This document shows, piece after piece, positions 9,033 to 16,623 of a stretch of 64,000 nucleotides of DNA; position 1 is the stretch's first letter; the number at the start of each line of letters is the position of its first letter. Location of the stretch: positions 186,001-250,000 of the forward strand of contig JACKNV010000001.1 of the NCBI GenBank assembly GCA_024234735.1. Reading direction: 5' to 3'. The translations under genes and the position numbers were made by a program. Below the pieces are notes generated by a model. That model was given only the letters and a program-made list of their open reading frames with translations, did no database searches and had not been told where the DNA came from. The DNA is from Pseudomonadales bacterium. Lineage in GTDB: Bacteria > Pseudomonadota > Gammaproteobacteria > Pseudomonadales > Halieaceae.

Positions 9033-9809
9033 TCAGATCATCACCATGCCGCCATCGGTCAGCATGTTCTGACCAGTAATATAGTCGCTGTCGGCGGAGG
9101 CCAGAAACGACACGAAATTTGCCACGTCTTCCGGTGTCTGCAGGCGCCCCAGGACGATACCCTCCAATGCCTTCTGCTTCATCGCTCCTTTGGGAATGTT
9201 CAGGACCTCGGCGGCGCGGCTGTCGATGGTGTCCCACATGCCGGTATCGACGATGCCGGGGCAGTAGGCGTTGACGGTGATGCCGTGGGCGGCGAACTCC
9301 TGCGCCATCACCTGGGTCAGGGCCCGCACGCAGAACTTGGAGGAGCCATAGGTGCCCAGCACTGCATGGCTGCTGTGGGCGGCGGAACTGGCGGCATTGA
9401 TGATCTTGCCGCCGTCGCCCTGTTTGATCATCTGCTGCGCCGCCGCCTGGGCGCACCACAGGACCCCCTTGACATTGATGGCGTAGAGCCTGTCAAAGGC
9501 CTCTTCGGTGATCGCCAGGATGGGATCCACCTGAACGATGCCGGCATTGGACACCATGACATCCAGGCGGCCCAGGTCCGCCACGGTTTTTTCCACCATG
9601 GCGAAGACCTGGTCCCGGTTGCTGACATCCGCCGGCGCCACTGTCGCGGTGGCGCCGCTCGCCTGCAACACCTCGACGGACGCCTCGGCAGTGGCGGGAT
9701 TCACGTCGTTGATGGCCACTGCAAAACCGTCTTTTGCCAGTCGCTCCGCGATAGCCTTGCCGATACCCAGTCCGGCCCCTGTGACCAGGGCTACTTTATT
9801 CTCTGACAT
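9033..9809 (-). CDS. SDR-family oxidoreductase, acetoin/2,3-butanediol dehydrogenase-like
   Basis: 258 residues with the classical SDR layout: cofactor motif TGAGLGIG near residues 10-17, NAG motif (VSNAGIV), catalytic Ser in INAASSAA, and Tyr-x-x-x-Lys in TYGSSKF. The C-terminal GRLQTPEDVANFVSFLASAD...TGQ is typical of meso-butanediol dehydrogenase/acetoin reductase and 3-oxoacyl reductase-like SDRs. It lies 24 bp downstream of the zinc alcohol dehydrogenase gene in the same leftward run. An acyloin/diol substrate fits the aco-like complex in the same cluster, but the family is too broad for a firm substrate call. Confidence 0.8.
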   Translation of the reverse strand: MSENKVALVTGAGLGIGKAIAERLAKDGFAVAINDVNPATAEASVEVLQASGATATVAPADVSNRDQVFAMVEKTVADLGRLDVMVSNAGIVQVDPILAITEEAFDRLYAINVKGVLWCAQAAAQQMIKQGDGGKIINAASSAAHSSHAVLGTYGSSKFCVRALTQVMAQEFAAHGITVNAYCPGIVDTGMWDTIDSRAAEVLNIPKGAMKQKALEGIVLGRLQTPEDVANFVSFLASADSDYITGQNMLTDGGMVMI

Positions 9810-9833
9810 GCGTCACTCCTTTTTTTGAACAAC

Positions 9834-10850
9834 TCAGGGTTTGATGATGGCCTTCAGGGTCTCTGAGGTCTTGATCTGTGCCTCGAAAGCCTCCGAGGCT
9901 TCCGCCAGGGCATACTTGTGGGTGATCAGCGGCTTGCGGTCGACTTTGCCTTGCGAGATAAGCGCCAGGCATTGATCAACCAGCTCCTGGGTGTATCCCA
10001 GAACGCCCGTGACGGAAAGGTTTTTGCTGACAATCTGGTTTAGATCAGCCTCCGGGCGCTTCTCGTAGAGGGCGACGATCACCAGCCTGCCGGATGCGGG
10101 CTTCAATACCTCCAGGCACTGGTTCAGGGGGCCGGCCAGTCCGGAGGCTTCGATAGCGACATCGATGTTGGCGGACGTGGTGTGGTTGTAGAGAACGAAC
10201 TCTTCACCGGTGAGCTCTTTCATCCCGGCCACCAGGTCCTCTTCCGCGACGTTGACGGTGCGGTCCGCGCCGAACGCTCTCGCCATGGCCAGACGCTTTT
10301 CAGATACGTCGGATATGATCACTTCGCAGTCGGGGTACAGCGTCTTGATGACCTGCACGCAGCCCAGACCGATCATGCCTGCGCCGGTGATAAGCACCTT
10401 TTCGCGGCCCTGCAGGTCGCCCTTGAGCACGGCGCTCATGGAAACGGTCAGCGGTTCCAGGGTGGCCGCCTCTTCGTAGGAGACGTTGTCCGGCAGTTTG
10501 GCCAGCAGGGGCGTGTCGCCGATCATCGGCATCACCTGACAGTATTCGGCGTAGGCGCCGAGGGCGATACCCACTACCCGATCGCCGACCCCTATGCTGC
10601 CGACCTGGGCGTTTTCACCGATTGCCACCACCTCGCCCGCAAACTCGTGGCCAAACAGGATGCTGCCGTCCTTCTGGGGCAGCGACATCTCCCTGAACAT
10701 CCCCAGCTTGTAGGTATGCAGGTCTGTGCCACAGACACCCACGCCCGCCACTTTTACCAGGACCCCGTTATCAGGCGCCTGTGGCTTTGGAATGTCTACA
10801 ATCCGCAGGTCGCGGTCGCCGTAGAGCACGGCGGCTTTCATCGTTCCCAT
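9834..10850 (-). CDS. Zinc-dependent alcohol/polyol dehydrogenase (MDR), butanediol-dehydrogenase-like
   Basis: 338 residues. Catalytic zinc ligands are visible as Cys40 (VCGTD), His68-Glu69 (FGHEFAGEVV) and a following Glu132 (LEPLTVS). The Rossmann motif is GAGMIGLG. The architecture matches sorbitol/2,3-butanediol/threonine dehydrogenases. The structural-zinc lobe with four cysteines that normally follows GDRV is missing: GDRVVGIALGAYAEYCQV goes directly on to the next strand. Translation may start at Met1 or Met4. It lies between the cupin and SDR genes with 24-27 bp gaps, so it is probably one enzyme of the same pathway. Confidence 0.85.
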   Translation of the reverse strand: MGTMKAAVLYGDRDLRIVDIPKPQAPDNGVLVKVAGVGVCGTDLHTYKLGMFREMSLPQKDGSILFGHEFAGEVVAIGENAQVGSIGVGDRVVGIALGAYAEYCQVMPMIGDTPLLAKLPDNVSYEEAATLEPLTVSMSAVLKGDLQGREKVLITGAGMIGLGCVQVIKTLYPDCEVIISDVSEKRLAMARAFGADRTVNVAEEDLVAGMKELTGEEFVLYNHTTSANIDVAIEASGLAGPLNQCLEVLKPASGRLVIVALYEKRPEADLNQIVSKNLSVTGVLGYTQELVDQCLALISQGKVDRKPLITHKYALAEASEAFEAQIKTSETLKAIIKP

Positions 10851-10877
10851 GTATCTGCCCCCCTGGTGATCCTGGCC

Positions 10878-11399
10878 CTACCGGAGCCCGGTTGGGCGAT
10901 CGACGCTGTATCTGGCGCCGTCACCCGGTTTGATGTAGCGGGGCCGGATGTCCTGCGATTTGGCGGCAGCCGCTACCATCTGCTCGATCCAGCCCGCATC
11001 CATGATGTTGACGAAGTTGCCGTCAGCGTCGAAATTGATGTTGCTACCGTGGACCACCATAAAACCGTCGGCGCCACCGGACTCCTCGGGGCAATGGAAG
11101 GTGTGGATCGATCCGCCCGGTTCGTAGAGGTAGCAGCCGGCGGTCTGGGGCTGGTCCGGATACTCCAGGTAGTACCACATGCCCGACAGGGTATAGAAAT
11201 GCACGACACCGGTGTGGAAGTGCTTGGGCAGCGTGGTGCCGGGCTTGAACTTCACGCGCAGGACCCAGACGCCATTTTCGGCATCCAGAAACAGTGGCCA
11301 CACATGGGTGCCCGGCAAGGCATCGACCACCACGGGTTCCTTGGAGGTGTCGACAGAGAGCAGAAAGTCCTGATGATTGATAATTTCGGGTAATGACAT
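10878..11399 (-). CDS. Cupin-domain protein, 2,4'-dihydroxyacetophenone dioxygenase-like
   Basis: 173 residues, single cupin barrel. Motif 1 reads GTTLPKHFHTGVVHFYTLSG with His60, His62 and His67; the glutamate usual in motif 1 is replaced by His67. Motif 2 is EPGGSIHTF with a further His ligand. Length and motif spacing resemble small iron cupin dioxygenases that cleave acetylacetone or 2,4'-dihydroxyacetophenone C-C bonds. That assignment is from memory of the family and is uncertain. Its position next to an alcohol dehydrogenase and DUF3237 and its shared promoter support a catabolic enzyme. Confidence 0.65.
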   Translation of the reverse strand: MSLPEIINHQDFLLSVDTSKEPVVVDALPGTHVWPLFLDAENGVWVLRVKFKPGTTLPKHFHTGVVHFYTLSGMWYYLEYPDQPQTAGCYLYEPGGSIHTFHCPEESGGADGFMVVHGSNINFDADGNFVNIMDAGWIEQMVAAAAKSQDIRPRYIKPGDGARYSVDRPTGLR

Positions 11400-11479
11400 G
11401 GGATCAAACCTCTTTTTGATTGTGCGCAGATGGCGCGCAGTAGTAACAAGTGCTATGAGATATTATTCGCTGGCACATT

Positions 11480-11932
11480 CTATGCCGGCCGCCAAACCCG
11501 GTACTCGACTCCCGGATCTGGCAGGATATGCCCTTCGCCAATAAAAAACGTGGTATTGAGCCAAGCGTACTGTTCAGCACCGGTTTCAATTTGGGGATTC
11601 GTGTAAAAGTACTGGTCACCAAAATCTGTACCGGTACCATTTTGGATTGCTGACAGGACTGCTTCGTTGAGTTCCAACAAGCCGAGATAGTGAATGTACA
11701 GCAACGCCCCATCGTTTGTTTCGACCTGCAGTCGAACGTCCGGCCTCAAAAACCCGTCGGGTCCGATCAATGCCCATTCACCGCCGCCTAAAATGTTGGC
11801 GTTGATTCTATCGCCGATAATCTTCCCGCCCGTGACTTCAAAGTACCTGCGCGTGCCAACAGGGCCTGTGCCAATCTCGAGAGGCTGTTTCTGCAAGTAG
11901 ATAGTCGCTATAAATTCTTCGACCAGTTTCAT
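11480..11932 (-). CDS. DUF3237 family protein
   Basis: 150 residues, full length for DUF3237, a small beta-barrel family often found in aromatic or steroid catabolic clusters but without a proven activity that I know of. Family features are the start MKLVEEFIATIYLQKQPLEI, the GTRRYFEVTGG segment and LNTTFFIGEGHI near the end. An AGGAG box lies eight bases before the ATG. It is the first gene downstream of operator A and probably heads the leftward operon. GC content in sampled lines is about 43-50 %, far below its neighbours, which suggests separate acquisition. Confidence 0.8.
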   Translation of the reverse strand: MKLVEEFIATIYLQKQPLEIGTGPVGTRRYFEVTGGKIIGDRINANILGGGEWALIGPDGFLRPDVRLQVETNDGALLYIHYLGLLELNEAVLSAIQNGTGTDFGDQYFYTNPQIETGAEQYAWLNTTFFIGEGHILPDPGVEYRVWRPA

Positions 11933-11966
11933 GGCTTACTCCTTTTCCCGTGCTTAGTTCGAAGCT

Positions 11967-12030
11967 ACTTTAGCCGTGCTGAGCGGGCGATTCTCGACCT
12001 TTGGAGACATTAATTTGATTTTTGGAGACA
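11967..12030 (-). promoter_or_regulatory. Operator/promoter A: 21-bp-spaced TGTCTCCAAA direct repeat with -10
   Basis: On the minus strand TGTCTCCAAA occurs at 12030-12021 and again at 12009-12000, exactly 21 bp apart, followed 37 bp after the second copy by a -10-like TAAAGT at 11972-11967. A start near 11960 would leave a leader of about 28 nt before DUF3237. The arrangement (two direct half-sites, the proximal one adjoining the -35) is that of a class II AraC-type activator site. It matches operators B and C. Confidence 0.65.
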
Positions 12031-12071
12031 ATTGGCGCCGCAATATTTCTATCGCGGCAAAACTGCGAGTT

Positions 12072-13079
12072 TTACTTCAATGCCGCATTGCGAATAAGCC
12101 TGGGTGAATGCCCGAACCAGCGCCGGCAACTGCGAGTCAGAATCGCCTGCTCGGCGTATCCTATCAGGCCCGCCACCTGGGACAGGGGCATGTTAGTGTG
12201 GCGCAGGTAGTGCTCCACCGTCTCCCGCCGGATCCGGTCGCGGATATCGTCGAAACTGGTTCTCTCCTGTTTCAGGCGTCGCTGCAGGGTGCGAGGGTGC
12301 ATGGCCATGGCCCTGGCCACCGATTCGCGATTGCAGCTGTCGGTACCCAGTGTCTTTCGGATCGCGGTCTCCACCCGCTCTGAAACCCTGCCGTCCGCAG
12401 CGGGAGAGTATACGTCCAGGTAATCCGCGGCCATCCTGTGCAGTTGTTCGCTACGGTGCGCCAGGCTGGAACTCAGCGTGCCCCGAGACAGGTAGAGGGT
12501 GTTACTGGCGCAGTTGAAGCTCACCGGCGCGCCGAAAAACGTCTCGTACACCGACCCGTCGTCCGGCGGCCCGTGGGGCAGTTCCACCCGAAGCAGCGTA
12601 TAGCGATCCTGCGCCAGCATGGCCAGCACGCCGTGGGCTACACCTATAGCCATGTCCTCCGCCTGTGACATGGCGTCGTGGGGCATATGGCTCAGGTTGA
12701 TCTGCACACGCAGGCGCGTGCAGTTGGTCAGCCTGTCAATATCCAGCGACAGGGCGGGGCTCTGGACAAACAGGTAGGTGGTGGCACAGCGCAGCGCCTG
12801 CTCGACGGTCTCGGAGTTCTGCATGGCGACTGCCAGGGGACCGAGGATACCGATGTCCTGGTTGGACGCCAGGCGCAGGCCGAAATCCGGTAAACCCAGC
12901 TCGGTCGCGGTCAGCTCCATCAGTTGGATGAGCTGGCGGTAGGGCATCAGCGCATCCTCGTCATCCAACAGGCCGTCCGGGATACCGCATGCGCGGGTGA
13001 AGAGCTTTGGGTCGGCACCGAGCCGGCGCACCAGTTCTTTATAGCCGCGCAGGCCGCCGACCCGGACTTTCTCCGACAC
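12072..13079 (-). CDS. AraC-family transcriptional regulator (OruR/ArgR-like)
   Basis: 335 residues from the GTG at 13079, which has an AGGAG box at good spacing. The upstream ATG at 13175 would overlap the start of the divergent gene, so it is rejected. The N-terminal about 200 residues match the AraC arabinose-binding-like sensor domain of the OruR group (MPYRQLIQLMELTATELGLP). The C-terminal about 100 residues hold two helix-turn-helix units (RESVARAMAMHPRTLQRRLK and MPLSQVAGLIGYAEQ). It is flanked by two of the three 21-bp-spaced direct-repeat operators, so it is the likely regulator of the whole island, and possibly of itself. The inducer is unknown. Confidence 0.85.
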   Translation of the reverse strand: MSEKVRVGGLRGYKELVRRLGADPKLFTRACGIPDGLLDDEDALMPYRQLIQLMELTATELGLPDFGLRLASNQDIGILGPLAVAMQNSETVEQALRCATTYLFVQSPALSLDIDRLTNCTRLRVQINLSHMPHDAMSQAEDMAIGVAHGVLAMLAQDRYTLLRVELPHGPPDDGSVYETFFGAPVSFNCASNTLYLSRGTLSSSLAHRSEQLHRMAADYLDVYSPAADGRVSERVETAIRKTLGTDSCNRESVARAMAMHPRTLQRRLKQERTSFDDIRDRIRRETVEHYLRHTNMPLSQVAGLIGYAEQAILTRSCRRWFGHSPRLIRNAALK

Positions 13080-13101
13080 GTTTCCGAGCTCCTGATTATT
13101 A

Positions 13102-13166
13102 TGTCCCGCAGTATCAAAATAGTGTCTCGAAAAGTCAATACGAGATCGTCGCCTCGACGGTCTAAT
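13102..13166 (+). promoter_or_regulatory. Operator/promoter B: TGTCCCGCAG / TGTCTCGAAA direct repeat with -10
   Basis: Half-sites TGTCCCGCAG (13102-13111) and TGTCTCGAAA (13123-13132) are 21 bp apart and point toward the SDR gene at 13174. A -10-like TCTAAT (13161-13166) lies 38 bp from the start of the proximal half-site; the -35 is poor, as expected for an activated promoter. Transcription would begin near 13173, at the ATG itself, and no ribosome site precedes that ATG, so the SDR mRNA could be leaderless. The regulator gene's own start lies 23 bp away on the other side, so autoregulation is possible. Confidence 0.65.
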
Positions 13167-13173
13167 ACCGGCC

Positions 13174-13983
13174 ATGACTACCAGGAAGCGTGTTTACATT
13201 ACCGGAGGATCCAGCGGCATGGGGCGGGGTCTTGCCCATCTCTATGCCGGGCAGGGCTGCGACGTAGTTCTGCTGGCTCGGGGCACAACGGGGCAACTCC
13301 AGGAGGCGGTGGATAGCTGTCGGGAGCTGGCCCCGGATCCGGGGCAGGCCATCATGGCGGAATTCCTCGACGTCACCGCCTTCGATACCCTGCAATCCGA
13401 TATGGATCAACTGATGGCGCGACACGGCGTGCCCGACCTGTTGATTCTCTGTGCCGGCGTCGCCACCAACAGCACCTTCCTTGATACGCCCCGGGAAAAA
13501 TTTGACTGGGTGCTGGAGGTGAACCTTGCCGGCAGCCGCGAAATGGCCCGGACGGTTCTGCCTGCCATGCTGAAGCGCGGCTCGGGCCAGATCGTGTTTT
13601 TCTCATCGATGGCGGGGATGCTGGGCATCTACGGCTACAGTGCCTACAGTGCCTCGAAGTTTGCGGTAAACGGCCTGGTGCAGGCGCTGAGGCAGGAATT
13701 GCTCGGTACCGGTGTCAGCGTCAACCTGGTCTGCCCGCCCGAGGTGCAGACCCCGATGATCGCTGCCGAAGCCGCGTCCGTGCTGCCCCAGACTCGTTTC
13801 CTGAAAGACCTGGGCGGTACCCTGGAGCCCGAGATGGCGGTGCGCAAGATTGCCCGAGGCATCGGCAGGAACAAGGCCATTATCATTCCCGGTGCCAGGG
13901 CCGGACTGATGGCCTGGACAGCGCGCCATTTTCCCTGGCTGTTCGGCAAAACCTCGGAATTGCTGTTGCGCTGGAAATTCTGA
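13174..13983 (+). CDS. SDR-family oxidoreductase, 3-ketosphinganine-reductase-like
   Basis: 269 residues: cofactor motif TGGSSGMG at 10-17, CAGVA (NAG-equivalent), catalytic Ser in FFSSMAG, and Tyr-x-x-x-Lys in YSASKFA. The C-terminal hydrophobic/aromatic stretch (AGLMAWTARHFPWLFGKTSE) is like that of 3-oxosphinganine reductases and related SDRs acting on long-chain substrates at membranes. It is the first gene of the rightward arm after operator B, about 100 bp before the MDR gene. No Shine-Dalgarno precedes the ATG. The substrate is unknown. Confidence 0.8.
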   Translation: MTTRKRVYITGGSSGMGRGLAHLYAGQGCDVVLLARGTTGQLQEAVDSCRELAPDPGQAIMAEFLDVTAFDTLQSDMDQLMARHGVPDLLILCAGVATNSTFLDTPREKFDWVLEVNLAGSREMARTVLPAMLKRGSGQIVFFSSMAGMLGIYGYSAYSASKFAVNGLVQALRQELLGTGVSVNLVCPPEVQTPMIAAEAASVLPQTRFLKDLGGTLEPEMAVRKIARGIGRNKAIIIPGARAGLMAWTARHFPWLFGKTSELLLRWKF

Positions 13984-14080
13984 AGCGCTTGAACTTGGCT
14001 TAATTGAAGGCGCAATCACAGTTTGAGTCCGGAGCAAGCACCGCTCCGGTCATCTTTTCACAGCAGGAGGATCCACCGAG

Positions 14081-15067
14081 ATGGAATATAAAGCGATCAG
14101 GTTTGTCAAACGCCCCGAAACCGAAATCACACCCGATATCTTCGAGACGGTCACCCTGCAGACGCCCGAACTGGCCGATCGAGAGTACCTGGTCAAGCAG
14201 ACCCACATATCGCTTGATCCCGCCATGCGGACCTGGATGTCGGAGGAACCCGGCTACATCGAACCGGTCGCGATCGGCGACGTCATGCGTTGCCTCGGCG
14301 TGGGAGAGGTGGTCGAATCGCGCAACCCCGACTTCCCGGTGGGATCGCGCGTGGCGGGCGTTTCCGGCTGGGCGGAATACGTGCTGGGCGGTGAGGACTG
14401 GCAAATCGTGCCGCCGGAACTGCCCGTGGAGGCGCTGATGTGCGTCATGAACCTTCCCGGCCTCACCGCCTACGTGGGGCTGAATGTCGTCGCCAGGCCC
14501 GTTGCGGGCGAAACCATCGTCATATCCGGGGCCGCCGGTTCCGTGGGCTCCCTGGTGGGCCAGATGGCCAAGGCCGAGGGCCTGCGGGTGATCGGTGTGG
14601 CCGGCACCGACGAGAAGTGCCAGTGGCTGGAGGAGGAACTGGGTTTCGACAAGGCAATCAACTACCGCTCCGCCAATCTCGAGGCGCAGCTGGCGGCGGC
14701 GACACCCGACGGGGTGGATATCTATTTCGAGAATACCGGCGGCCCCATCCAGCAGCTGGTATTCGACTGCATGAACCGCTTCGGCCGCATTTCTGTGTGC
14801 GGCATGATCTCCGACTATAATCGGGCGACACCCGCGCCCGGACCAAGCTGGGTCGATATCAACCTGAAGGCCCTGCGGGTAGAGGGCTTTGTCGTGGTCG
14901 ACCACTACGACAAGGCGCCGCAGGCGGTGGAGATGCTGACCAGTTTGCTGCAGGGCGGCAAACTCAAGTATCGCGCGCATACCCTGCACGGACTGGACAG
15001 CGCCATCGAGGGCGTCAACCTGCTCTTCAGCGGGGAGAACAAGGGCAAGTTGCTTGTCGCGCTGTAA
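14081..15067 (+). CDS. NADP-dependent MDR enone/ketone reductase (CurA/PTGR-like)
   Basis: 328 residues of the zinc-free leukotriene B4 dehydrogenase/CurA branch, which reduces carbon-carbon double bonds of enones with NADPH. Visible family marks are THISLDPAMRTWM, the LPGLTAYVGL segment, the cofactor motif SGAAGSVGSLVGQ, FDKAINYRS and YFENTGG. An AGGAGG box lies upstream of the ATG. It is followed after 19 bp by the VOC-SRPBCC gene. In this context it may saturate an unsaturated ketone intermediate. Confidence 0.85.
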   Translation: MEYKAIRFVKRPETEITPDIFETVTLQTPELADREYLVKQTHISLDPAMRTWMSEEPGYIEPVAIGDVMRCLGVGEVVESRNPDFPVGSRVAGVSGWAEYVLGGEDWQIVPPELPVEALMCVMNLPGLTAYVGLNVVARPVAGETIVISGAAGSVGSLVGQMAKAEGLRVIGVAGTDEKCQWLEEELGFDKAINYRSANLEAQLAAATPDGVDIYFENTGGPIQQLVFDCMNRFGRISVCGMISDYNRATPAPGPSWVDINLKALRVEGFVVVDHYDKAPQAVEMLTSLLQGGKLKYRAHTLHGLDSAIEGVNLLFSGENKGKLLVAL

Positions 15068-15086
15068 GATAACAGGGGGAATAGCG

Positions 15087-16466
15087 ATGAAGCCCCAAAC
15101 CGGGAAACACGTCTGCCAGGTGGCCTTCACCGCCCTCGACGCGGCGGGGCTGCGCGAGTGGTACGCCAACGTCTTCGGGCTGGTCAGATCGGGCAAAATC
15201 CTCTTCTTTCCCCCGTCGACCGAGCGGGTACAGGGCGTACCCGGCGCCTGGGAGAAGACCAGCTGGCTGCTGGACCAGCAGGACTATTTTCAGCTGGAGT
15301 TCTTCAGCTTCCTCAGCCCGCGCACCAGGCTGAGGCCGGCGGACTGGCGCCCCTGCGATATCGGCTACAACATGGTCGGTATCGCGGTCAGCGACTTCGA
15401 CCAGGTGCTGCGCAACGTCGGCGCCTTCTCCGGCATCCAGCCGCCGCCGGTCAGCGGCGAGGCGGGCGAGCGCCGGGCGGTGGTCGCCGATCCCGAGGGC
15501 AACCTGGTGGAAATCCTGGAACGCGACCCCATCACCCGGGTCGAGGGCATGAACACGACGATCGTGCGCCCGGAGGTGCCCGCCGTGGTGAGAACCATGC
15601 GCGCGGTGGTCCCGAGCCTGGCGGAAGCGCGGGAGGACTTTGTCGGTGCCATGGGGCTGGAGGTGGTGGAGGGTTTTCAGCTGCACGATGCCAGCGATGA
15701 AGCCCTGTGGGGGCTGGAGGGCGCCGAGGCCGAGACCCTGGTGTTGCGCAGCGACAACTTCCTACTGGAACTGGTGCAGTATAGCTCCCCGGAGTCCCGC
15801 CCCTGGCCGGAGGGCTACCGGCTCTCGGACCAGGGATTCATGAACATCGCCCTGGGGTACCGCGATAACCGGGACTACGACGCCTCCTTCGATCGTGCGA
15901 CCCGCAACGGCATGACGCCCAATGGCAAGGTGGCCGATATCGGGGTGTTCCGCGTGATGTATGTGAATGGCAGCAATGGGTTCAGCGTCGAGATGCTGAA
16001 TGCGCGCCGGTTCCTGTGGTGGGTGTCCGGATTCAGTTCCCACGAGCCCTATGTGCAGTGCGAGACGTGGATCAGGGCGCCCGCCGGTGAGGTCTGGTCG
16101 CGCCTGACCGACCACGCCGGCCTCGGCGACTGGTCCCTGTTCACGGGCAGGGTGCTTCGCCAGGGCCGGGAGCAGCCCAACGGAATGGGTTGCATCCGCG
16201 AACTGACCGCCGCCGGCATGCGCATCACCGAGGAGGTGACCGCCTGGGAGGAAGGCGCACACTACAGCTACCAGCTGCGCACAGGGGCGCCTTTCAGCAA
16301 ACACCAGGGAGACGTATTTGTGTTCGAGCAGGACGGCGTGACCCGGGTGCGTTGGGCCGTTCGGTTCGAGTCGTGGATTCCCTTCACCGGCAGGATCACC
16401 GCCTGGCTGCTGCAGCGGGTATTCACGCGCGCCCTCGAATCGCTGAAAAGGCAGCTCGAGCGCTAG
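15087..16466 (+). CDS. VOC-VOC-SRPBCC three-domain fusion protein
   Basis: 459 residues from the ATG with an AGGGGGA box. Two glyoxalase/dioxygenase (VOC) modules fill about residues 8-135 (KHVCQVAFTALDAAGLREWY...) and 150-300, each ending in a strand like DPEGNLVEIL or SNGFSVEMLN. From about residue 316 a START/polyketide-cyclase-like SRPBCC domain follows (CETWIRAPAGEVWSRLTDHA ... FESWIPFTGRI). VOC proteins bind a divalent metal and catalyse isomerisation, lyase or ring-cleavage reactions; SRPBCC domains hold hydrophobic ligands. I do not know this fusion as a named family. It ends the SDR-MDR group just before operator C. Confidence 0.7.
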   Translation: MKPQTGKHVCQVAFTALDAAGLREWYANVFGLVRSGKILFFPPSTERVQGVPGAWEKTSWLLDQQDYFQLEFFSFLSPRTRLRPADWRPCDIGYNMVGIAVSDFDQVLRNVGAFSGIQPPPVSGEAGERRAVVADPEGNLVEILERDPITRVEGMNTTIVRPEVPAVVRTMRAVVPSLAEAREDFVGAMGLEVVEGFQLHDASDEALWGLEGAEAETLVLRSDNFLLELVQYSSPESRPWPEGYRLSDQGFMNIALGYRDNRDYDASFDRATRNGMTPNGKVADIGVFRVMYVNGSNGFSVEMLNARRFLWWVSGFSSHEPYVQCETWIRAPAGEVWSRLTDHAGLGDWSLFTGRVLRQGREQPNGMGCIRELTAAGMRITEEVTAWEEGAHYSYQLRTGAPFSKHQGDVFVFEQDGVTRVRWAVRFESWIPFTGRITAWLLQRVFTRALESLKRQLER

Positions 16467-16506
16467 CTGTCATGTCGGGATCGCCAAGTAAGTTGCGCCA
16501 ACAGGT

Positions 16507-16572
16507 TGTCTCGAAATGTAAAAATTTTGTCCCGCAAAGCCAATTACTGGCAGCGTCAGTCAGTTGTACTAC
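16507..16572 (+). promoter_or_regulatory. Operator/promoter C: TGTCTCGAAA / TGTCCCGCAA direct repeat with weak -10
   Basis: Half-sites TGTCTCGAAA (16507-16516) and TGTCCCGCAA (16528-16537), again 21 bp apart and facing the downstream E1 alpha gene. A weak -10-like TACTAC lies at 16567-16572, 39 bp from the start of the proximal half-site, the same geometry as operators A and B. It would put the aco-like operon under the local AraC regulator. Confidence 0.62.
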
Positions 16573-16623
16573 GCTGCCTGAATCCGCTGTCTGCGGCTGT
16601 CATTCACAATCAGGAGAACAAGC

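Noticed and set aside
9033..9809. Firm assignment of the SDR as acetoin reductase
   Set aside because: Short-chain dehydrogenases cannot be assigned by motif alone; the call is kept as a likeness only.
13080..13175. Extended N-terminus for the AraC regulator from the ATG at 13175
   Set aside because: It would overlap the divergent SDR start and operator B, and the extra residues are not conserved-looking; the GTG at 13079 has a good ribosome site.
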